A DNA stretch of 59,094 nucleotides from Erwinia psidii (GCF_003846135.1 NZ_RHHM01000004.1:244926-304019), one strand, 5' to 3'; positions 33,701 to 47,536 are shown, numbered from the stretch's first letter. Numbers and translations are program-made. Notes: a model not told the origin generated them from the letters alone.

Positions 33701-34986
33701 ACGTTGAACTGAAAATGATCGACGAATTTGGCCGTACCAAAGAGAGCTACAAAGTTCCTTACGGTGCAGCCATGGCGAAGGGTGACGGCGAGCAGGTTGC
33801 CGCGGGCGAGACCGTAGCAAACTGGGATCCGCATACCATGCCGGTCATCACCGAAGTGAGCGGTTTCGTTCGCTTCACCGACATGATCGACGGCCAGACC
33901 ATTACCCGCCAGACGGATGATCTGACCGGTCTGTCTTCTCTGGTGATCCTGGACAGTGCTGAACGTACTGCCGGTGGTAAAGATCTGCGTCCTGCGCTGA
34001 AAATCGTTGATGCCAATGGTAACGATGTGCTGATCCCTGGTACCGATATGCCTGCTCAGTACTTCCTGCCAGGTAAAGCGATTGTCCAGCTGGAAGATGG
34101 TATCAAGATCAGTTCGGGTGACACCCTGGCGCGTGTGCCGCAGGAATCTGGCGGTACCAAGGACATCACCGGTGGTCTGCCACGCGTTGCTGACCTGTTT
34201 GAAGCCCGTCGTCCGAAAGAGCCGGCAATCCTGGCTGAAATCAGCGGCATCATCTCCTTTGGTAAAGAGACCAAAGGGAAGCGTCGTCTGGTTATCACCC
34301 CGGTAGATGGCAGCGATCCGTACGAAGAGATGATTCCGAAATGGCGTCAGCTGAACGTGTTCGAAGGTGAGCGCGTGGAGCGTGGTGACGTGGTTTCCGA
34401 TGGCCCAGAGTCACCACATGACATCCTGCGTCTGCGTGGCGTGCATGCTGTGACCCGTTACATCACTAACGAAGTGCAGGAAGTTTACCGCCTGCAGGGC
34501 GTTAAGATTAACGATAAGCACATCGAAGTCATCGTTCGTCAGATGCTGCGTAAAGCAACCATCGAAAGTGCAGGCAGCTCTGACTTCCTGGACGGCGAGC
34601 AGGTTGAAGTGTCACGCGTTAAGGTCTCCAACCGTGAGCTGGAAGCCAACGGCAAAATCGCGGCAACCTATGTGCGCGATCTGCTGGGTATCACCAAAGC
34701 GTCACTGGCAACCGAGTCCTTTATCTCTGCGGCCTCGTTCCAGGAAACAACGCGTGTACTGACCGAAGCAGCCGTTGCGGGCAAACGCGACGAACTGCGC
34801 GGCCTGAAAGAGAACGTCATCGTGGGCCGTCTGATCCCAGCCGGTACCGGTTACGCTTATCACCAGGATCGTATGCGTCGTCGTGCGGCGGGTGAAACAC
34901 CTGTTGTGCCTCAGGTAACCGCAGATGAAGCTTCTGCCAGCCTCGCAGAACTGCTGAACGCAGGTCTGGGTGGTAGCGACGATTAA
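30766..34986 (+). CDS. rpoC: RNA polymerase beta' subunit
   Basis: A 1406-residue beta' subunit. The catalytic NADFDGDQM motif has its first aspartate at residue 460; the N-terminal zinc site ([20 protein letters not shown]) and the later zinc ligands (C-x6-CAHC in [14 protein letters not shown]) are intact. GTG start after GGGAGCTAATCC, as in E. coli. A strong terminator follows at 35008. Confidence 0.99.
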   Translation: MKDLLKFLKAQTKTEEFDAIKIALASPDMIRSWSFGEVKKPETINYRTFKPERDGLFCARIFGPVKDYECLCGKYKRLKHRGVICEKCGVEVTQTKVRRERMGHIELASPTAHIWFLKSLPSRIGLLLDMPLRDIERVLYFESYVVIEGGMTNLEKRQILTEEQYLDALEEFGDEFDAKMGAEAIQALLKNMDLEQECEQLREELNETNSETKRKKLTKRIKLLEAFVQSGNKPEWMILTVLPVLPPDLRPLVPLDGGRFATSDLNDLYRRVINRNNRLKRLLDLAAPDIIVRNEKRMLQEAVDALLDNGRRGRAITGSNKRPLKSLADMIKGKQGRFRQNLLGKRVDYSGRSVITVGPYLRLHQCGLPKKMALELFKPFIYGKLELRGLATTIKAAKKMVEREEAVVWDILDEVIREHPVLLNRAPTLHRLGIQAFEPVLIEGKAIQLHPLVCAAYNADFDGDQMAVHVPLTLEAQLEARALMMSTNNILSPANGEPIIVPSQDVVLGLYYMTRDCVNAKGEGMVLTGPKEAERVYRAGLASLHARVKVRITEHERNERGESTAKTSLVDTTIGRAILWMIVPKGLPYSIVNQALGKKAISKMLNTCYRILGLKPTVIFADQTMYTGFAYAARSGASVGIDDMVIPEKKVEIITEAEAEVAEIQEQFQSGLVTAGERYNKVIDIWAAANERVAKAMMENLSTETVINRDGEEERQVSFNSIFMMADSGARGSAAQIRQLAGMRGLMAKPDGSIIETPITANFREGLNVLQYFISTHGARKGLADTALKTANSGYLTRRLVDVAQDLVVTEDDCGTHEGILMTPVIEGGDVKEPLRERVLGRVTAEDVLKPGTADILLPRNTLLHELQCDLLEEHSVDSLKVRSVVSCETDFGVCAHCYGRDLARGHIINKGEAIGVIAAQSIGEPGTQLTMRTFHIGGAASRAAAESSIQVKNKGTLKLINAKSVTNSAGKLVITSRNVELKMIDEFGRTKESYKVPYGAAMAKGDGEQVAAGETVANWDPHTMPVITEVSGFVRFTDMIDGQTITRQTDDLTGLSSLVILDSAERTAGGKDLRPALKIVDANGNDVLIPGTDMPAQYFLPGKAIVQLEDGIKISSGDTLARVPQESGGTKDITGGLPRVADLFEARRPKEPAILAEISGIISFGKETKGKRRLVITPVDGSDPYEEMIPKWRQLNVFEGERVERGDVVSDGPESPHDILRLRGVHAVTRYITNEVQEVYRLQGVKINDKHIEVIVRQMLRKATIESAGSSDFLDGEQVEVSRVKVSNRELEANGKIAATYVRDLLGITKASLATESFISAASFQETTRVLTEAAVAGKRDELRGLKENVIVGRLIPAGTGYAYHQDRMRRRAAGETPVVPQVTADEASASLAELLNAGLGGSDD

Positions 34987-35007
34987 TCGTCGCCCATCGC
35001 TGTAAAA

Positions 35008-35032
35008 AACCGCTCTTCGGAGCGGTTTTTTT
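35008..35032 (+). terminator. Terminator of rplJL-rpoBC
   Basis: AACCGCTC-TTCG-GAGCGGTT, a tetraloop hairpin, followed by seven T, 21 bp after the rpoC stop. Confidence 0.95.
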
Positions 35033-37217
35033 ATGCCTGATACCACTGAAAGTCAGAAAAAAACCGTACAGATCCTGTTCACTGTTTTTTACCCGTCGAT
35101 ATGCAACCGTGGCGGACCGAATGTCTGGCACACCACTTTTTATCATTAACAGACTTCTGAACGGGAATATGCGACAAAATTATATCGTGTGAATACTCAG
35201 ATTTTCTTCACATTAGTGCATAACAAGGTTTTCCGGGATGCTTAAAAATAAATAATGCTGTCAGGTAAATAATCGTCTGGGACAGAAGGGATTAAACTAA
35301 ATGTACATATTGATTTCTGTTTATTGGTGAAGATTTCTGGTGACTTCTCTGAAGAAAAATAATTTTGCACATTCAGTAAGTTATCTTATTTTGAAAATAG
35401 CAAGCTATTAGTAACTTATTCTGGATGAAAATTTTATTAAGTTAATTTTATTTGGTGTAAGATAAGTGGTAATTAAGGCTTTTTTAGTATATCAAATTGG
35501 GTAGGTGAAAAATAATCATCCTCAGTAATAATATCGCAGAAGTAAATATTGACCCCTGTCAAGAAAACAGATGCCGTCACAGATATTTTAAATAAACGTG
35601 TGATTAGACTCGTATTGAATGCGGGTTTTTTATGGTAAATGCATTTGAAACGCTGCGTTAATTAATCTCTGATGAGTTGAATTTGGTTTCTGGTGCGATC
35701 AATTATCCTTAAATTGGTATTGGTATTGGTATTGGTATTGGTATTGGTATTGGTATTGGTATTGGTATTGGTATTGGTATTGGTATTGGTATTGGTATTG
35801 GTATTGGTATTGGTATTGGTATTGGTGTTGGTATTGGTATTGGTATTGGTATTGGTGTTGGTGTTGGTGTTGGTGTTGGTGTTGATTGGAAGTAATTCAG
35901 TTATGACTTTCCTACCGGAGAATGGAAGGTCGTGGCAGCTCACTGCCCTGAGCCTTTCATCGAATTAGCTGATTAATTAGTCTTTTTATGGTCAGGAGTT
36001 TGACGTTTTTTTCTTATCTTATGGTCATGATGTTTTCCTGTATATCTCACGCACTTTTTGGTGATGTTAGAATATTTTCATTCCGATAATAATGAGTCCG
36101 AAGTTGAGAAGAATGAAAATTTTTAACCGAGCTGCCTTCAACATTTCTTACCGAATCCGAACTGGTCTTTTACCCGGTGCGATTTTTTGCAAACCAGAAG
36201 GTTCTGTGACATGGGTTGCCGCCGTCGTTCTTCACAATAAATACAGACATTGCATCCTTACTTTGTGCGGATTTCAGGTCATTTCATCTGGCAAAAAGTG
36301 GGCCGTGCCATCCGCAGGCGGGCTTGTTATCCGCGCTAAACATCACACATTTACAGCGTCATATATCTTCGTAGCTAAAACCCGTCTATCTTTGTTGTGC
36401 CGATCTGATGATACTCTGCCTGTGTGCCCCTTGGGGTGTCAATTTTTCCACCGCCGGTGAGGTAACGGATACATAAGGCGACGTGGTGGAGCTGTAAAGG
36501 AAGCCCCGTCACGGTTTATGCAGATATTTTCCCGGTAGTACCTGTTTTACACGATTTCCCTGGCGGACGGGTCGTCACCGGAGACGCTGGATATTACTCG
36601 TCTGAAGAAGCAATTAACTGCATACTGTATCCAGATTGCCGTGGTGTATTTTTTCTGCTTTCGGTAAATGCTTACACTGTCTGCAATTGAATCATGCTCA
36701 ACTTATATCAATAAAAAAATAATACGCTTATGATCCTGACTACCTCCGTTGGGTTTGATCACCAGGAAATATGCTAACAGAACAAAGTGAATGAGGCAGG
36801 CCCGACAGAAAGGAATGACCTCGGGCCTGGACGATGCCGTTATCACACCGACAATACGTAATCTGCCGTATTAAAAGTAAATGAACAGCAGTTGAAAACA
36901 GATGTGGAAGCGTTGCCAGAATATTTCTCAGGGTTTGCATTGTTTTAATAAATAATTGCGTGTTATCCCGTATCTGTCGAGCGAACTCAGGCAGTAAAAA
37001 CTGTTTTTTCAAATAGGATATGTTAAGGCCTTATGCTGAGGGTTTTTTGACTCAACAGGAAAATCTATATAATGATTCTGGAAAGAAAAAATCCAGTTTG
37101 CGTAGAGAACAACAGGCCAGAGTGAGTAACAGAAGAGGAGGGGAATAATAGAAATACTGAGGCTTGTCCTTATTACTCTTTTCAACCTCTTATGCTACTG
37201 AACAGGAGTTATTTGTA
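35033..37217. other. AT-rich gene-poor region between rpoC and thiH
   Basis: About 2.2 kb with visibly lower GC than the flanking operons and no reading frame I can support. Open frames here are short and lack family resemblance or ribosome sites (for example 36092-36460 plus, 36740-37012 minus). It holds the hexanucleotide array at 35713-35880 and, at 37047-37073, a promoter-like TTGACT-15 bp-TATAAT. E. coli has only small genes such as htrC here. It looks like acquired, decayed sequence. Confidence 0.6.
35713..35880. repeat. Hexanucleotide microsatellite, 28 units of ATTGGT/GTTGGT
   Basis: Exactly 28 six-base units: 23 ATTGGT and 5 GTTGGT, the variants gathered at the right side. On the plus strand one frame reads alternating Leu-Val; on the minus strand one reads alternating Asn-Thr. 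Both are carried in small open frames (35693-35968 plus, 35662-35943 minus) that lack convincing ribosome sites. Because the unit is a multiple of three, copy changes would not shift the frame. Confidence 0.95.
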
Positions 37218-37418
37218 ATGCCACAGCTTCTTCCTGCAAATTATCAACATAAAGAGCAGTGACTTGATCATAAGAAAGCTATTTACAAACGCGTTGAGCA
37301 AGAAAATGCCAGGGTGTTTCAGCGCGAAAAGTATCTGGCTTGTGATATGTGCCATTTAGCAGGCGACAGAGTGAGCGCAACAGATACTACACATAATCTG
37401 AATATCCATTTGCCATGA
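37218..37418 (+). pseudogene. Stop-interrupted small reading frame of unknown family
   Basis: ATG 37218, with AGGAG eight bases upstream, opens MPQLLPANYQHKEQ and then meets TGA at 37260-37262. Read through, the same frame continues for 51 codons (LDHKKAIYKRVEQENARVFQ…CDMCHLAGDRVS…) to TGA 37416. The continuation looks protein-like (helical, charged), so a nonsense mutation is the simplest reading. I do not recognise the family. A promoter-like TTGACT/TATAAT lies 145 bp upstream. Confidence 0.4.
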
Positions 37419-37420
37419 TC

Positions 37421-37450
37421 GGTAAAAAAACAAAGGCCGCCTGCGGCGAC
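37421..37450 (-). terminator. Terminator of the thi operon
   Basis: On the minus strand GCCGC-AG-GCGGC is followed by CTTTGTTTTTTT, 26 bp past the thiH stop. Confidence 0.8.
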
Positions 37451-37475
37451 CAAACGAAATTTGTCCGGCCGCCGA

Positions 37476-38624
37476 CTATTCACACGCTGAGTTAAACACC
37501 GACCCTGCCCGCCCCAGATAGCTGTCCCAGTCTTTCCAGACGGGTTGCATTCCGGCAGCAACGAGGGCTTTTGCCACCTGCTGTGGATGACGGTTATCGT
37601 ATGGAGAAAACTGCTCCAGCTCAGGATTGCCATCGGCATAGCCGCCAGGCTGCGTTTTTGAAAAAGCACTGAGGGAGTTAATCGCCAGCGGTACAACCCT
37701 GTCGCGAAATCGCGGTGATTCACGAGTGGAAAGCGACTGTTCCACCTCCGGGGCAAACAGCCGGAACGCGCAAATAGCCTGTACCAGCTGTGTTTCATCC
37801 ATCAGTGAAGCGGGCTGAATACCGCCGGCACAGGGCCGCAGCCGTGGAAACGCCACCGAATAACGGCTTTGCCAGTATGTTTTCTGTAGCCATAACAGAT
37901 GCTCTGCCATCATATAGCAATCTGTCCTCCAGCTGTCTGACAGCCCAATCAGTGTACCCAGCCCGATTTTATCTACTGCGGCACGCCCTAACCGGTCGGG
38001 TGTTTCCAGGCGGAAAAAGAAATCCTGTTTGTTGCCCTTGAGATGATGCTGGCGGTACACCGTCGGATGGTATGTCTCCTGATACACCAGCACGCCATCC
38101 AGTCCCAGCGTTTTCAGTTCAACATAATCTGCCTCGCTCATCGGTTGCACTTCCATCATCAGTGAGCTGAAGTACCGGCGAATGGTCGGCAGATGTTGAC
38201 GAAAATAATCCATGCCAACCTTGCTCTGATGCTCGCCGGTAACCAGCAACAGCTGGTCAAATCCCAACTCGCGGATGGCCTGGCATTCACGGTCAATTTC
38301 CTGTGCATCCAGCGTCTTACGTTTAATCCGGTTGCTCATGGAAAAGCCGCAATAGGTGCAGTCATTGGCACAAAGGTTGGAGAGATACAGAGGAACAAAC
38401 AGATTTACCGCATACCCAAAGCGCTGGCGGGTTAAGCACTGAGCCTTTTGCGCCAGCGGTTCAAGATAAGACTGTGCGGCAGGGGAAAGCAGCGCCATCA
38501 GCTCCTCCCGTCCCACTTTGGGGGCATTCAGCGCCCGCTCAACGTCGGCCGGGGTTTTGCTGTGGATGCGCAGGCGGATATCATCCCAGTTCAATTTTTC
38601 CCATTGAGACACAAAACTTTTCAT
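37476..38624 (-). CDS. thiH: ThiH, tyrosine lyase (2-iminoacetate synthase)
   Basis: A 382-residue radical-SAM enzyme with the cluster motif [11 protein letters not shown] (C-x3-C-x2-C). It cleaves tyrosine to make dehydroglycine for thiazole formation with ThiG. The start overlaps the thiG stop by 4 bp (38621-38624), typical of translational coupling. Last gene of the thiCEFSGH operon. The sequence is complete, with [15 protein letters not shown] and the late [13 protein letters not shown] segments. Confidence 0.97.
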   Translation of the reverse strand: MKSFVSQWEKLNWDDIRLRIHSKTPADVERALNAPKVGREELMALLSPAAQSYLEPLAQKAQCLTRQRFGYAVNLFVPLYLSNLCANDCTYCGFSMSNRIKRKTLDAQEIDRECQAIRELGFDQLLLVTGEHQSKVGMDYFRQHLPTIRRYFSSLMMEVQPMSEADYVELKTLGLDGVLVYQETYHPTVYRQHHLKGNKQDFFFRLETPDRLGRAAVDKIGLGTLIGLSDSWRTDCYMMAEHLLWLQKTYWQSRYSVAFPRLRPCAGGIQPASLMDETQLVQAICAFRLFAPEVEQSLSTRESPRFRDRVVPLAINSLSAFSKTQPGGYADGNPELEQFSPYDNRHPQQVAKALVAAGMQPVWKDWDSYLGRAGSVFNSACE

Positions 38625-39397
38625 TGCGTGATCTCATCGGTGAGAAACCGGGTCAACGGGCTGGTAGCGCTGGCCTGCTGATGACGGCTACCCAGTCCAC
38701 TACGGCAGGCCAGCGCCCCTGCTTCCACCGCCAGCCGAAAGGCGTGTGCCATATTAATCGGGTGACTGGCGCTGGCTATCGCGGTGTTAACCAGCACCGC
38801 GTCGGCACCCATTTCCATCGCCTCGCAGGCGTGACTGGGCGCACCCAGACCGGCATCAACGATGACCGGAACAGTGGCCTGTTCAATGATAATTGCCAGA
38901 AAATCACGGGTTTTAAGCCCCTGATTGCTGCCAATTGGCGCACCCAGCGGCATCACGGCGGCGCAGCCTGCTTCTTCCAGCCTTTTGCACAGCACCGGGT
39001 CGGCGTGACAGTAAGGCAATACGGTAAAACCTTCCTTAACCAGGGTTTGCGCGGCTTTCAGCGTTTCAATGCCGTCGGGCAACAGGTAGCGAACGTCAGG
39101 ATGAATCTCCAGCTTCAGCCAGTGGGTGCCCAGCGCTTCGCGGGCCAGTCGGGCGGCAAAGATCGCTTCTTCGGCGGTTTTCGCGCCTGATGTGTTGGGT
39201 AACAGTTGTACACCCAGCTGTTGCAGAGGACGCAGGATGCCGTCATCTCCGCCGCGTAAATCTATCCTTTTCATTGCCAGAGTCACCAGCTCGGTGCCGG
39301 ATGCCTTCAATGCATCCAGCATCATTGCCGGGCTGGAAAATTTACCCGTGCCGCTAAAAAGGCGGGAAGAAAACGTTCTGTCGGCTATTTGTAACAT
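38621..39397 (-). CDS. thiG: ThiG, thiazole synthase
   Basis: A 258-residue TIM-barrel enzyme. The Schiff-base lysine lies in WLKLEIHPD, and the phosphate-binding end contains [20 protein letters not shown]. It condenses deoxyxylulose phosphate, dehydroglycine and ThiS-thiocarboxylate. Start is ATG 39397, with GGAGG six bases upstream lying within the thiS 3' end; TTG 39403 would be the longer alternative. Confidence 0.97.
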   Translation of the reverse strand: MLQIADRTFSSRLFSGTGKFSSPAMMLDALKASGTELVTLAMKRIDLRGGDDGILRPLQQLGVQLLPNTSGAKTAEEAIFAARLAREALGTHWLKLEIHPDVRYLLPDGIETLKAAQTLVKEGFTVLPYCHADPVLCKRLEEAGCAAVMPLGAPIGSNQGLKTRDFLAIIIEQATVPVIVDAGLGAPSHACEAMEMGADAVLVNTAIASASHPINMAHAFRLAVEAGALACRSGLGSRHQQASATSPLTRFLTDEITQ

Positions 39398-39399
39398 GT

Positions 39400-39600
39400 T
39401 CAACCTCCGGCGATGGCCTGGAAAATCACCAGCTCATCCCCTTCCTGTAAGTAGCGCTCCGCCCAGCGGTCGCGGGGCACAATGTGCTGATTGACTGCCA
39501 GCGCGATCCCTGATGGGGAATAAGAAAGCTGCTGTAACAATGCGGTCAGCGTCAGCGTGGTGGGCAGGGTGAATGCCTCATCGTTAATGATGATGTGCAC
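39400..39600 (-). CDS. thiS: ThiS, sulfur carrier protein
   Basis: A 66-residue ubiquitin-like carrier ending in the required Gly-Gly (FQAIAGG). It starts at GTG 39600 ([13 protein letters not shown]…), inside the 3' end of thiF, an overlap of 17 bases; the 66-residue length matches E. coli. ThiF adenylates the C-terminal glycine, which then becomes a thiocarboxylate. Confidence 0.95.
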   Translation of the reverse strand: MHIIINDEAFTLPTTLTLTALLQQLSYSPSGIALAVNQHIVPRDRWAERYLQEGDELVIFQAIAGG

Positions 39601-40334
39601 GGTGTTCTCCGCATAGTGGACAGCGGGCGCTGCGTTCAAGGTGAAGTGTTCGCCAGGTTTGCTGGCGACCATCAAACAGTCGCAATTTGCCATCAAGCGG
39701 AGAGGGCAGACCTGCCAGCATCTTCAGGGCTTCCAGCGCCTGCATTGTCCCCATTACGCCCACCACCGGTCCCAGCACACCCGCCGTCCGACAGTTGCGC
39801 TGTGGCTCAACGTCATCCGGCCAAAGACAACGGTAACAGCCATATTTAAAAGGCGGTGTCAGCACCAGTAGCTGACCGCTGAAACCCACCGCGCTGGCGC
39901 TGATCAGCGGAATGGCATGTTGCAGACAGGCGGCGTTAACCGCATGGCGGGTTGGCATGTTATCGCTGCAATCCAGCACCATATCCACCGACTTCACCGC
40001 CTCTTGCAACGTATCGGCCTTCATGCGCTGATCCAGGGCGATAACCTCCCGTTGCGGATTTAGTGACAGCAAACGCTGTCTGGCAACGTCAGTTTTACGC
40101 TTCCCGGTTTCATCACTGCGAAACAGGATCTGTCGCTGGAGGTTGCTGATATGCACCGTATCGTCGTCAGCCAGCAGCAGTTTTCCCACGCCCGCCGCCG
40201 CGAGATAGAGCGCCGCAGGAGAACCCAGTCCACCCAGCCCGACAATCAGCACGCTACTGTTATGCAACTTTTCCTGCACCCCTGGGCCAAATTCCTCCAG
40301 CAGTAGCTGGCGGCTGTAGCGCATAAAATCGCTG

Positions 40335-40345
<11 letters not shown>
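39584..40345 (-). CDS. thiF: ThiF, ThiS adenylyltransferase
   Basis: A 253-residue E1-like enzyme: ATP-binding [19 protein letters not shown], the zinc ligands CYRC and CPLC, and the active-site cysteine region [14 protein letters not shown]. Its start overlaps the thiE stop (40335-40345). Confidence 0.97.
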
Positions 40346-43000
<2,655 letters not shown>

Positions 43001-43011
43001 TCACTGAATTT

Positions 43012-43096
43012 TACTCTTGTTCCCTTCGCAGGTACTAACCTGATCAGGTTCCGCGGATCCCGAATTAACGGTCTCAGCCCCTTGGGGCACTCCGAC
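43012..43096 (-). promoter_or_regulatory. TPP riboswitch (THI element)
   Basis: On the minus strand GTCGGAGTGCC…GGGGCTGAGA and GGAACCTGATCAGGTTAGTA, then CCTGCGAAGGGAACAAGAGT, are the hallmark THI-box segments. It sits 99 bp upstream of thiC and turns the operon off when thiamine pyrophosphate is plentiful. Confidence 0.97.
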
Positions 43097-43227
43097 AAGA
43101 AGAATTCTGCTTCCCACAGCGGGGAAGGCAGAACGATAGTGACCGCCTGGTGGCCGGTCACTGAATTACCCACTCAGCATAAAGGGTCTTTCTGGAAACT
43201 ACAAGGTTTTTACAAACTGATAACCTT

Positions 43228-43734
43228 TCAGGCCGGGCGGGCGAGCTGGGAATCGTTGGCCGCGTCCGGTTGTTCTGCGTTTCTCTCCAGCGCCAGCTTA
43301 ATAAATCGATCTTCCAGCGTGAAACGCGCCTCCAACGCCTCGCCGACTGCCGAGAGTGCTGTCTGGAACGCCAGGTAGTTGTCATCATCAATAGCGTTTT
43401 CAAGATGAGAGTCATATACCTGCATAATTTGCTCAGTATTGGTCTGCAGTGAGGGGTAAATGAGTGCGGCTTTCGCCAGCTGCTCGCTGCCTTCCATCTC
43501 TTTGATGAAGCGTTGATAGACGGTGAAGTGGCCTGTGGACAGATAATCCACCAGCGTCTGGCAGAACGTATCCAGCGCGTTTTCATCAAGCGTAGTCAGC
43601 GAATCCTTGTTAGGCTTTATGCCAACCATCTGATAATAAGCAACCAACAGCTGCTTACGCGATCGCAAACAAAAGTCCACCAGGTCACTGCATCCGCCCA
43701 CACGGGCGGTCAGAACGTCTAACTGGTCAAGCAT
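43228..43734 (-). CDS. rsd: Rsd, anti-sigma-70 factor
   Basis: A 168-residue all-helical protein of the Rsd/AlgQ family: MLDQLDVLTARVGGCSDLVD at the start, then RKQLLVAYYQMVGIKP and ENALDTFCQTLVDYLSTGHF. Rsd sequesters the housekeeping sigma factor in stationary phase. ATG 43734 has GGAG upstream. The tail is slightly longer than in E. coli. Confidence 0.95.
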   Translation of the reverse strand: MLDQLDVLTARVGGCSDLVDFCLRSRKQLLVAYYQMVGIKPNKDSLTTLDENALDTFCQTLVDYLSTGHFTVYQRFIKEMEGSEQLAKAALIYPSLQTNTEQIMQVYDSHLENAIDDDNYLAFQTALSAVGEALEARFTLEDRFIKLALERNAEQPDAANDSQLARPA

Positions 43735-43819
43735 GAGTGACTCCGTAAGTGTTGTTTTCTGATGTCTGATAGCAATCCCGTTATACAGTGTGTCTGTGAA
43801 GCGGAGGATGAACAAATTT

Positions 43820-44593
43820 ATGCAATGTGAGATCTTAAGCGTAGATGCTGGCTGGTGGATTGTCAGCCACGAACAGAAACTTTGGCTGCCAAAAGGCCAA
43901 TTACCGTACGGCAGCGCACAAGAATTAAGCCTGAGTGGATCGAAAGGATCGTTAATCGGCGAATGGCAGGGCGAACCGGTGCGGTTGATCTGCGACAGCC
44001 GCCAGGAAGACATGGGATCGCTACGACAGATCCTCGATCAGGACCCTGGCCTGTTCCAGCTTGCCGGGCGGGGGATCCAGCTGGCAGAGTTTTATCGTTC
44101 TCATCAGTGGTGCGGCTATTGCGGCCATAAGATGCACCACAGCAAAACCGAGTGGGCCTGCCTGTGCAGTCACTGCCGTCAGCGTTACTACCCACAGATT
44201 GCTCCCTGTATCATTGTCGCTATTCGCCGGAATGACAGGATCCTGCTGGCTCAGCATACCCGACACCGCAACGGCGTTTACACCGTGCTGGCGGGGTTTG
44301 TCGAAGTGGGAGAAACGCTGGAACAGACCGTGGCGCGTGAGGTAATGGAAGAGAGCGGGATTACGGTGAAGAATCTACGTTATGTCTCCTCACAGCCCTG
44401 GCCGTTCCCACAATCGCTGATGATGGCATTTATGGCTGACTACCAGAGCGGTGAGATTACCCTCGATCCGAAAGAGCTGCTTGACGCCGACTGGTACCGC
44501 TTTGATGCGCTGCCGCCACTGCCCCCGGTGGGAACCATTGCACGCCGACTGATTGAGGATACCGTTGCGCTGTGCCGCGCCGAAGCGCAATGA
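43820..44593 (+). CDS. nudC: NudC, NAD(H) pyrophosphatase / RNA decapping enzyme
   Basis: A 257-residue protein equal in length to E. coli NudC. Zinc motif CGYCGHKM plus [11 protein letters not shown], and the Nudix box [11 protein letters not shown]…REVMEESGI. It hydrolyses NADH and removes NAD caps from RNA. Start chosen at ATG 43820 by length; ATG 43808 and GTG 43790 are alternatives, and GGAGG lies 12 bases before 43820. Divergent from rsd. Confidence 0.95.
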   Translation: MQCEILSVDAGWWIVSHEQKLWLPKGQLPYGSAQELSLSGSKGSLIGEWQGEPVRLICDSRQEDMGSLRQILDQDPGLFQLAGRGIQLAEFYRSHQWCGYCGHKMHHSKTEWACLCSHCRQRYYPQIAPCIIVAIRRNDRILLAQHTRHRNGVYTVLAGFVEVGETLEQTVAREVMEESGITVKNLRYVSSQPWPFPQSLMMAFMADYQSGEITLDPKELLDADWYRFDALPPLPPVGTIARRLIEDTVALCRAEAQ

Positions 44594-44631
44594 ATGTTAT
44601 ACTGCGTGCCTGCAAACGGAGAGTCATAAAA

Positions 44632-45699
44632 ATGAGTGAGCTGAAAAACGATCGTTATCTGCGCGCACTGCTGCGCCAGCCGGTAGATGTGACGCCCGTG
44701 TGGATGATGAGGCAGGCCGGGCGCTATTTGCCAGAGTATAAAGCCACCCGCGCCCAGGCCGGGGATTTTATGTCGCTGTGTAAGAACGCTGAGCTGGCAT
44801 GTGAAGTCACGCTGCAACCGCTGCGTCGATACCCGCTTGATGCAGCAATACTGTTCTCCGATATTTTGACCATCCCTGATGCAATGGGGCTGGGACTTTG
44901 GTTTGAAGCCGGTGAAGGTCCCCGTTTTTCATCTCCGGTCACCTGTCGGGCGGATGTTGAAAAACTGCCGATTCCAGACCCGGAGCAGGAACTGGGCTAT
45001 GTGATGAATGCCGTGCGCACTATCCGCAAAAATTTGCAGGGGCAGGTACCGCTTATCGGCTTCTCCGGCAGTCCGTGGACACTGGCGACATACATGGTTG
45101 AAGGTGGTAGCAGCAAAGCCTTTACCAAACTGAAAAAGATGATGTATGCCGAGCCGGAAACCCTGCATCTTATGCTCGACAAGCTGGCTGACAGCGTAAT
45201 CCTCTACCTGAATGCGCAAATCCGTGCAGGGGCACAATCGGTGATGATTTTTGACACCTGGGGCGGCGTGCTGTCAGGTCGTGACTATCTTCAGTTCTCC
45301 CTGCACTACATGCACAAAATTGTTGATGGCCTGCTGCATGAGAATGAAGGGCGTCGGGTGCCAGTCACCCTGTTTACCAAAGGCGGCGGACAGTGGCTGG
45401 AAGCGATGGCTGAAACCGGCTGTGATGCACTGGGTCTGGACTGGACCACTGATATCGCCGATGCGCGTCGTCGTGTCGGCCATAAAGTGGCGTTGCAGGG
45501 GAATATGGACCCGTCGATGCTGTATGCACAACCGGCGCGTATTGAGCAGGAAGTCGCGGATATTTTGCAGCGTTTTGGTCATGGCGATGGGCACGTGTTC
45601 AATCTGGGACACGGGATCCATCAGGATGTGCCGCCAGAACACGCTGGCGCATTTGTCGAGGCGGTTCATACCCTTTCACGCCAGTATCATCAGAGCTGA
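44632..45699 (+). CDS. hemE: HemE, uroporphyrinogen decarboxylase
   Basis: A 355-residue enzyme of heme synthesis. The signature [15 protein letters not shown] and [17 protein letters not shown] motifs and the catalytic aspartate in [14 protein letters not shown] are present. ATG 44632 follows GGAGAGTCATAA. nfi begins 2 bp after its stop. Confidence 0.98.
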   Translation: MSELKNDRYLRALLRQPVDVTPVWMMRQAGRYLPEYKATRAQAGDFMSLCKNAELACEVTLQPLRRYPLDAAILFSDILTIPDAMGLGLWFEAGEGPRFSSPVTCRADVEKLPIPDPEQELGYVMNAVRTIRKNLQGQVPLIGFSGSPWTLATYMVEGGSSKAFTKLKKMMYAEPETLHLMLDKLADSVILYLNAQIRAGAQSVMIFDTWGGVLSGRDYLQFSLHYMHKIVDGLLHENEGRRVPVTLFTKGGGQWLEAMAETGCDALGLDWTTDIADARRRVGHKVALQGNMDPSMLYAQPARIEQEVADILQRFGHGDGHVFNLGHGIHQDVPPEHAGAFVEAVHTLSRQYHQS

Positions 45700-45701
45700 G
45701 T

Positions 45702-46370
45702 ATGGATATTCAGGCATTAAAGCAGGAGCAGCTGAAACGTGCCGCTGAGGTGGTGCGTGAAGATGATTTTGAGGTAATGCCGCCGTGCTATATCGCCGGC
45801 GCGGACGTCGGTTTTGAACAGGGCGGTGAGGTGACACGTGCCGCTCTGGTTATTCTGGAATATCCTTCGCTGAAAATGGTTGAGCACCGCGTGGCGCGGA
45901 TTGCCACCACCATGCCCTATATTCCCGGCTTTCTCTCTTTTCGCGAATACCCCGCTTTGCTGGCGGCCTGGCAGCAGCTGCAACATCAGCCTGATTTGCT
46001 GTTTGTTGACGGGCAGGGAATTGCGCATCCCCGTCGTCTGGGCGTTGCCAGCCATTTTGGTTTGCTGGTCGATGTGCCAACTATCGGTGTCGCCAAGCGC
46101 CGCCTGTGTGGCAAGTTTGGACCACTGTCAGAGCAACCCGGCTCCCGTCAGCCGCTGGTCGACAAGGATGAACAGATTGGCTGGGTGCTACGTAGCAAGC
46201 GGTGCTGTAATCCACTATTTATCTCCCCCGGACATCGTGTCAGCCCGGACACGGCTTTGTACTGGGTGGAAATCTGTCTGCAAGGGTACCGTCTACCTGA
46301 ACCAACCCGCTGGGCGGATGCCGTTGCTTCACAGCGTCCCGCTTTTATGCGGCTGTTGGCAAAGGGTTAA
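45702..46370 (+). CDS. nfi: Endonuclease V
   Basis: A 222-residue DNA repair nuclease that nicks one base 3' of hypoxanthine. The metal-binding aspartate lies in [28 protein letters not shown] is the family core. Probably co-transcribed with hemE. Confidence 0.97.
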   Translation: MDIQALKQEQLKRAAEVVREDDFEVMPPCYIAGADVGFEQGGEVTRAALVILEYPSLKMVEHRVARIATTMPYIPGFLSFREYPALLAAWQQLQHQPDLLFVDGQGIAHPRRLGVASHFGLLVDVPTIGVAKRRLCGKFGPLSEQPGSRQPLVDKDEQIGWVLRSKRCCNPLFISPGHRVSPDTALYWVEICLQGYRLPEPTRWADAVASQRPAFMRLLAKG

Positions 46371-46437
46371 CGGTGTGAGGCGCTGGCTTTTGGGTTACAC
46401 TGCCAGCCGCGCACTATTTTGTTAAAGAGATCCCATC

Positions 46438-47028
46438 ATGTTACGTAATCCAATCCACCTGCGGCTGGAAAAGCTGGAAAGCTGGCAGCACATTACTTTT
46501 ATGGCCTGCCTGTGCGAGCGCCTGTACCCTAATTACTGGGCGTTTTGCCAGCAGACCGGATTTGGTGAAGCTCTGCTTTATCGTCGTATTCTTGATTTGA
46601 TCTGGGAAACATTGCTGGTCAAAGATGCCAAAGTAAATTTTGACGCGCAGCTGGAAAAACTGGAAGAGGCGATCCCGGCGACAGAGGATTACGATCTGTA
46701 CGGTGTTTATCCCGCTATTGATGCCTGTGTAGCATTGAGTGAGCTACTGCATTCCCGTTTGAGTGGCGATACTCTGGCACATACTATTGCCGTCAGTGAA
46801 GCATCAATCACCGGCGTGGCGATGCTGGAAATGACCCAGGCGGGGCGCGAAATGACCGATGAAGAACTGAAAGAAAACCCTGCCGTTGAAGAAGAGTGGG
46901 ATATTCAGTGGGAAATTTTTCGCCTGCTTAGCGCCTGCGAGGAAAGAGACCAGGAACTGATAAAAGGCCTGCGTTCTGACCTGCGGGAATCAGGGATTAG
47001 TAATATCGGTATAAAATTTCAGCAATAA
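46438..47028 (+). CDS. yjaG: YjaG family protein (DUF416)
   Basis: A 196-residue helical protein of the DUF416 family, located between nfi and hupA as in E. coli. Recognisable segments are HITFMACLCERLYPNYWAFC and EWDIQWEIFRLL. Function unknown. Confidence 0.95.
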   Translation: MLRNPIHLRLEKLESWQHITFMACLCERLYPNYWAFCQQTGFGEALLYRRILDLIWETLLVKDAKVNFDAQLEKLEEAIPATEDYDLYGVYPAIDACVALSELLHSRLSGDTLAHTIAVSEASITGVAMLEMTQAGREMTDEELKENPAVEEEWDIQWEIFRLLSACEERDQELIKGLRSDLRESGISNIGIKFQQ

Positions 47029-47216
47029 GGCGAGAAAACGTGATTTCAGGCCTGATTTGTAGCGCCTTAAGGCTTCACATTCGCCCCCAGTCTGGTCTAC
47101 ATTTGTGGGGCTGAAAAAAGTGGCTATCGGTGCGTGTATGCAGGAGAGTGCCAGAATCTGGTTTTTCCCTCGCACTCGATGCTTAGCAAGCGATAAATAC
47201 ACTGTAAGGATAACTT

Positions 47217-47489
47217 ATGAACAAGACTCAACTGATTGATGTAATTGCGGACAAAGCGGACCTGTCTAAGACCCAGGCTAAAGCTGCTCTGGAATCCACC
47301 CTGGCTGCGATTACTGAGTCTCTGAAAGAAGGTGATGCTGTACAACTGGTTGGTTTTGGTACTTTTAAAGTTAATCACCGTGCTGAGCGTACTGGCCGCA
47401 ACCCGCAGACTGGTAAAGAGATAAAAATTGCTGCTGCTAATGTACCGGCATTTGTTTCTGGTAAGGCACTGAAAGACGCTGTTAAGTGA
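47217..47489 (+). CDS. hupA: HU-alpha nucleoid protein
   Basis: A 90-residue HU subunit: [20 protein letters not shown], the [20 protein letters not shown] arm and the C-terminal [15 protein letters not shown]. Ribosome site AAGGAT lies upstream. A terminator hairpin follows at 47519-47536. Confidence 0.98.
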   Translation: MNKTQLIDVIADKADLSKTQAKAALESTLAAITESLKEGDAVQLVGFGTFKVNHRAERTGRNPQTGKEIKIAAANVPAFVSGKALKDAVK

Positions 47490-47518
47490 TCGTGTGACAG
47501 TGAAAAGTTTTAAACAGG

Positions 47519-47536
47519 GGGGCGTAAGCCCCTTTT
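47519..47536 (+). terminator. Terminator of hupA
   Basis: GGGGC-GTAA-GCCCC hairpin followed by TTTTG, 30 bp past the hupA stop. Confidence 0.8.

Noticed and set aside
35662..35943. Minus-strand Asn-Thr repeat protein
   Set aside because: GTG start without a ribosome site; the frame is open only because the hexanucleotide array cannot contain a stop in that frame.
36092..36460. 122-residue plus-strand frame
   Set aside because: Cysteine-rich, low-quality translation without family motifs or ribosome site in a decayed region.
36740..37012. 90-residue minus-strand frame with MKKQFLLPEF start
   Set aside because: Starts at TTG with no convincing ribosome site, and no family resemblance.
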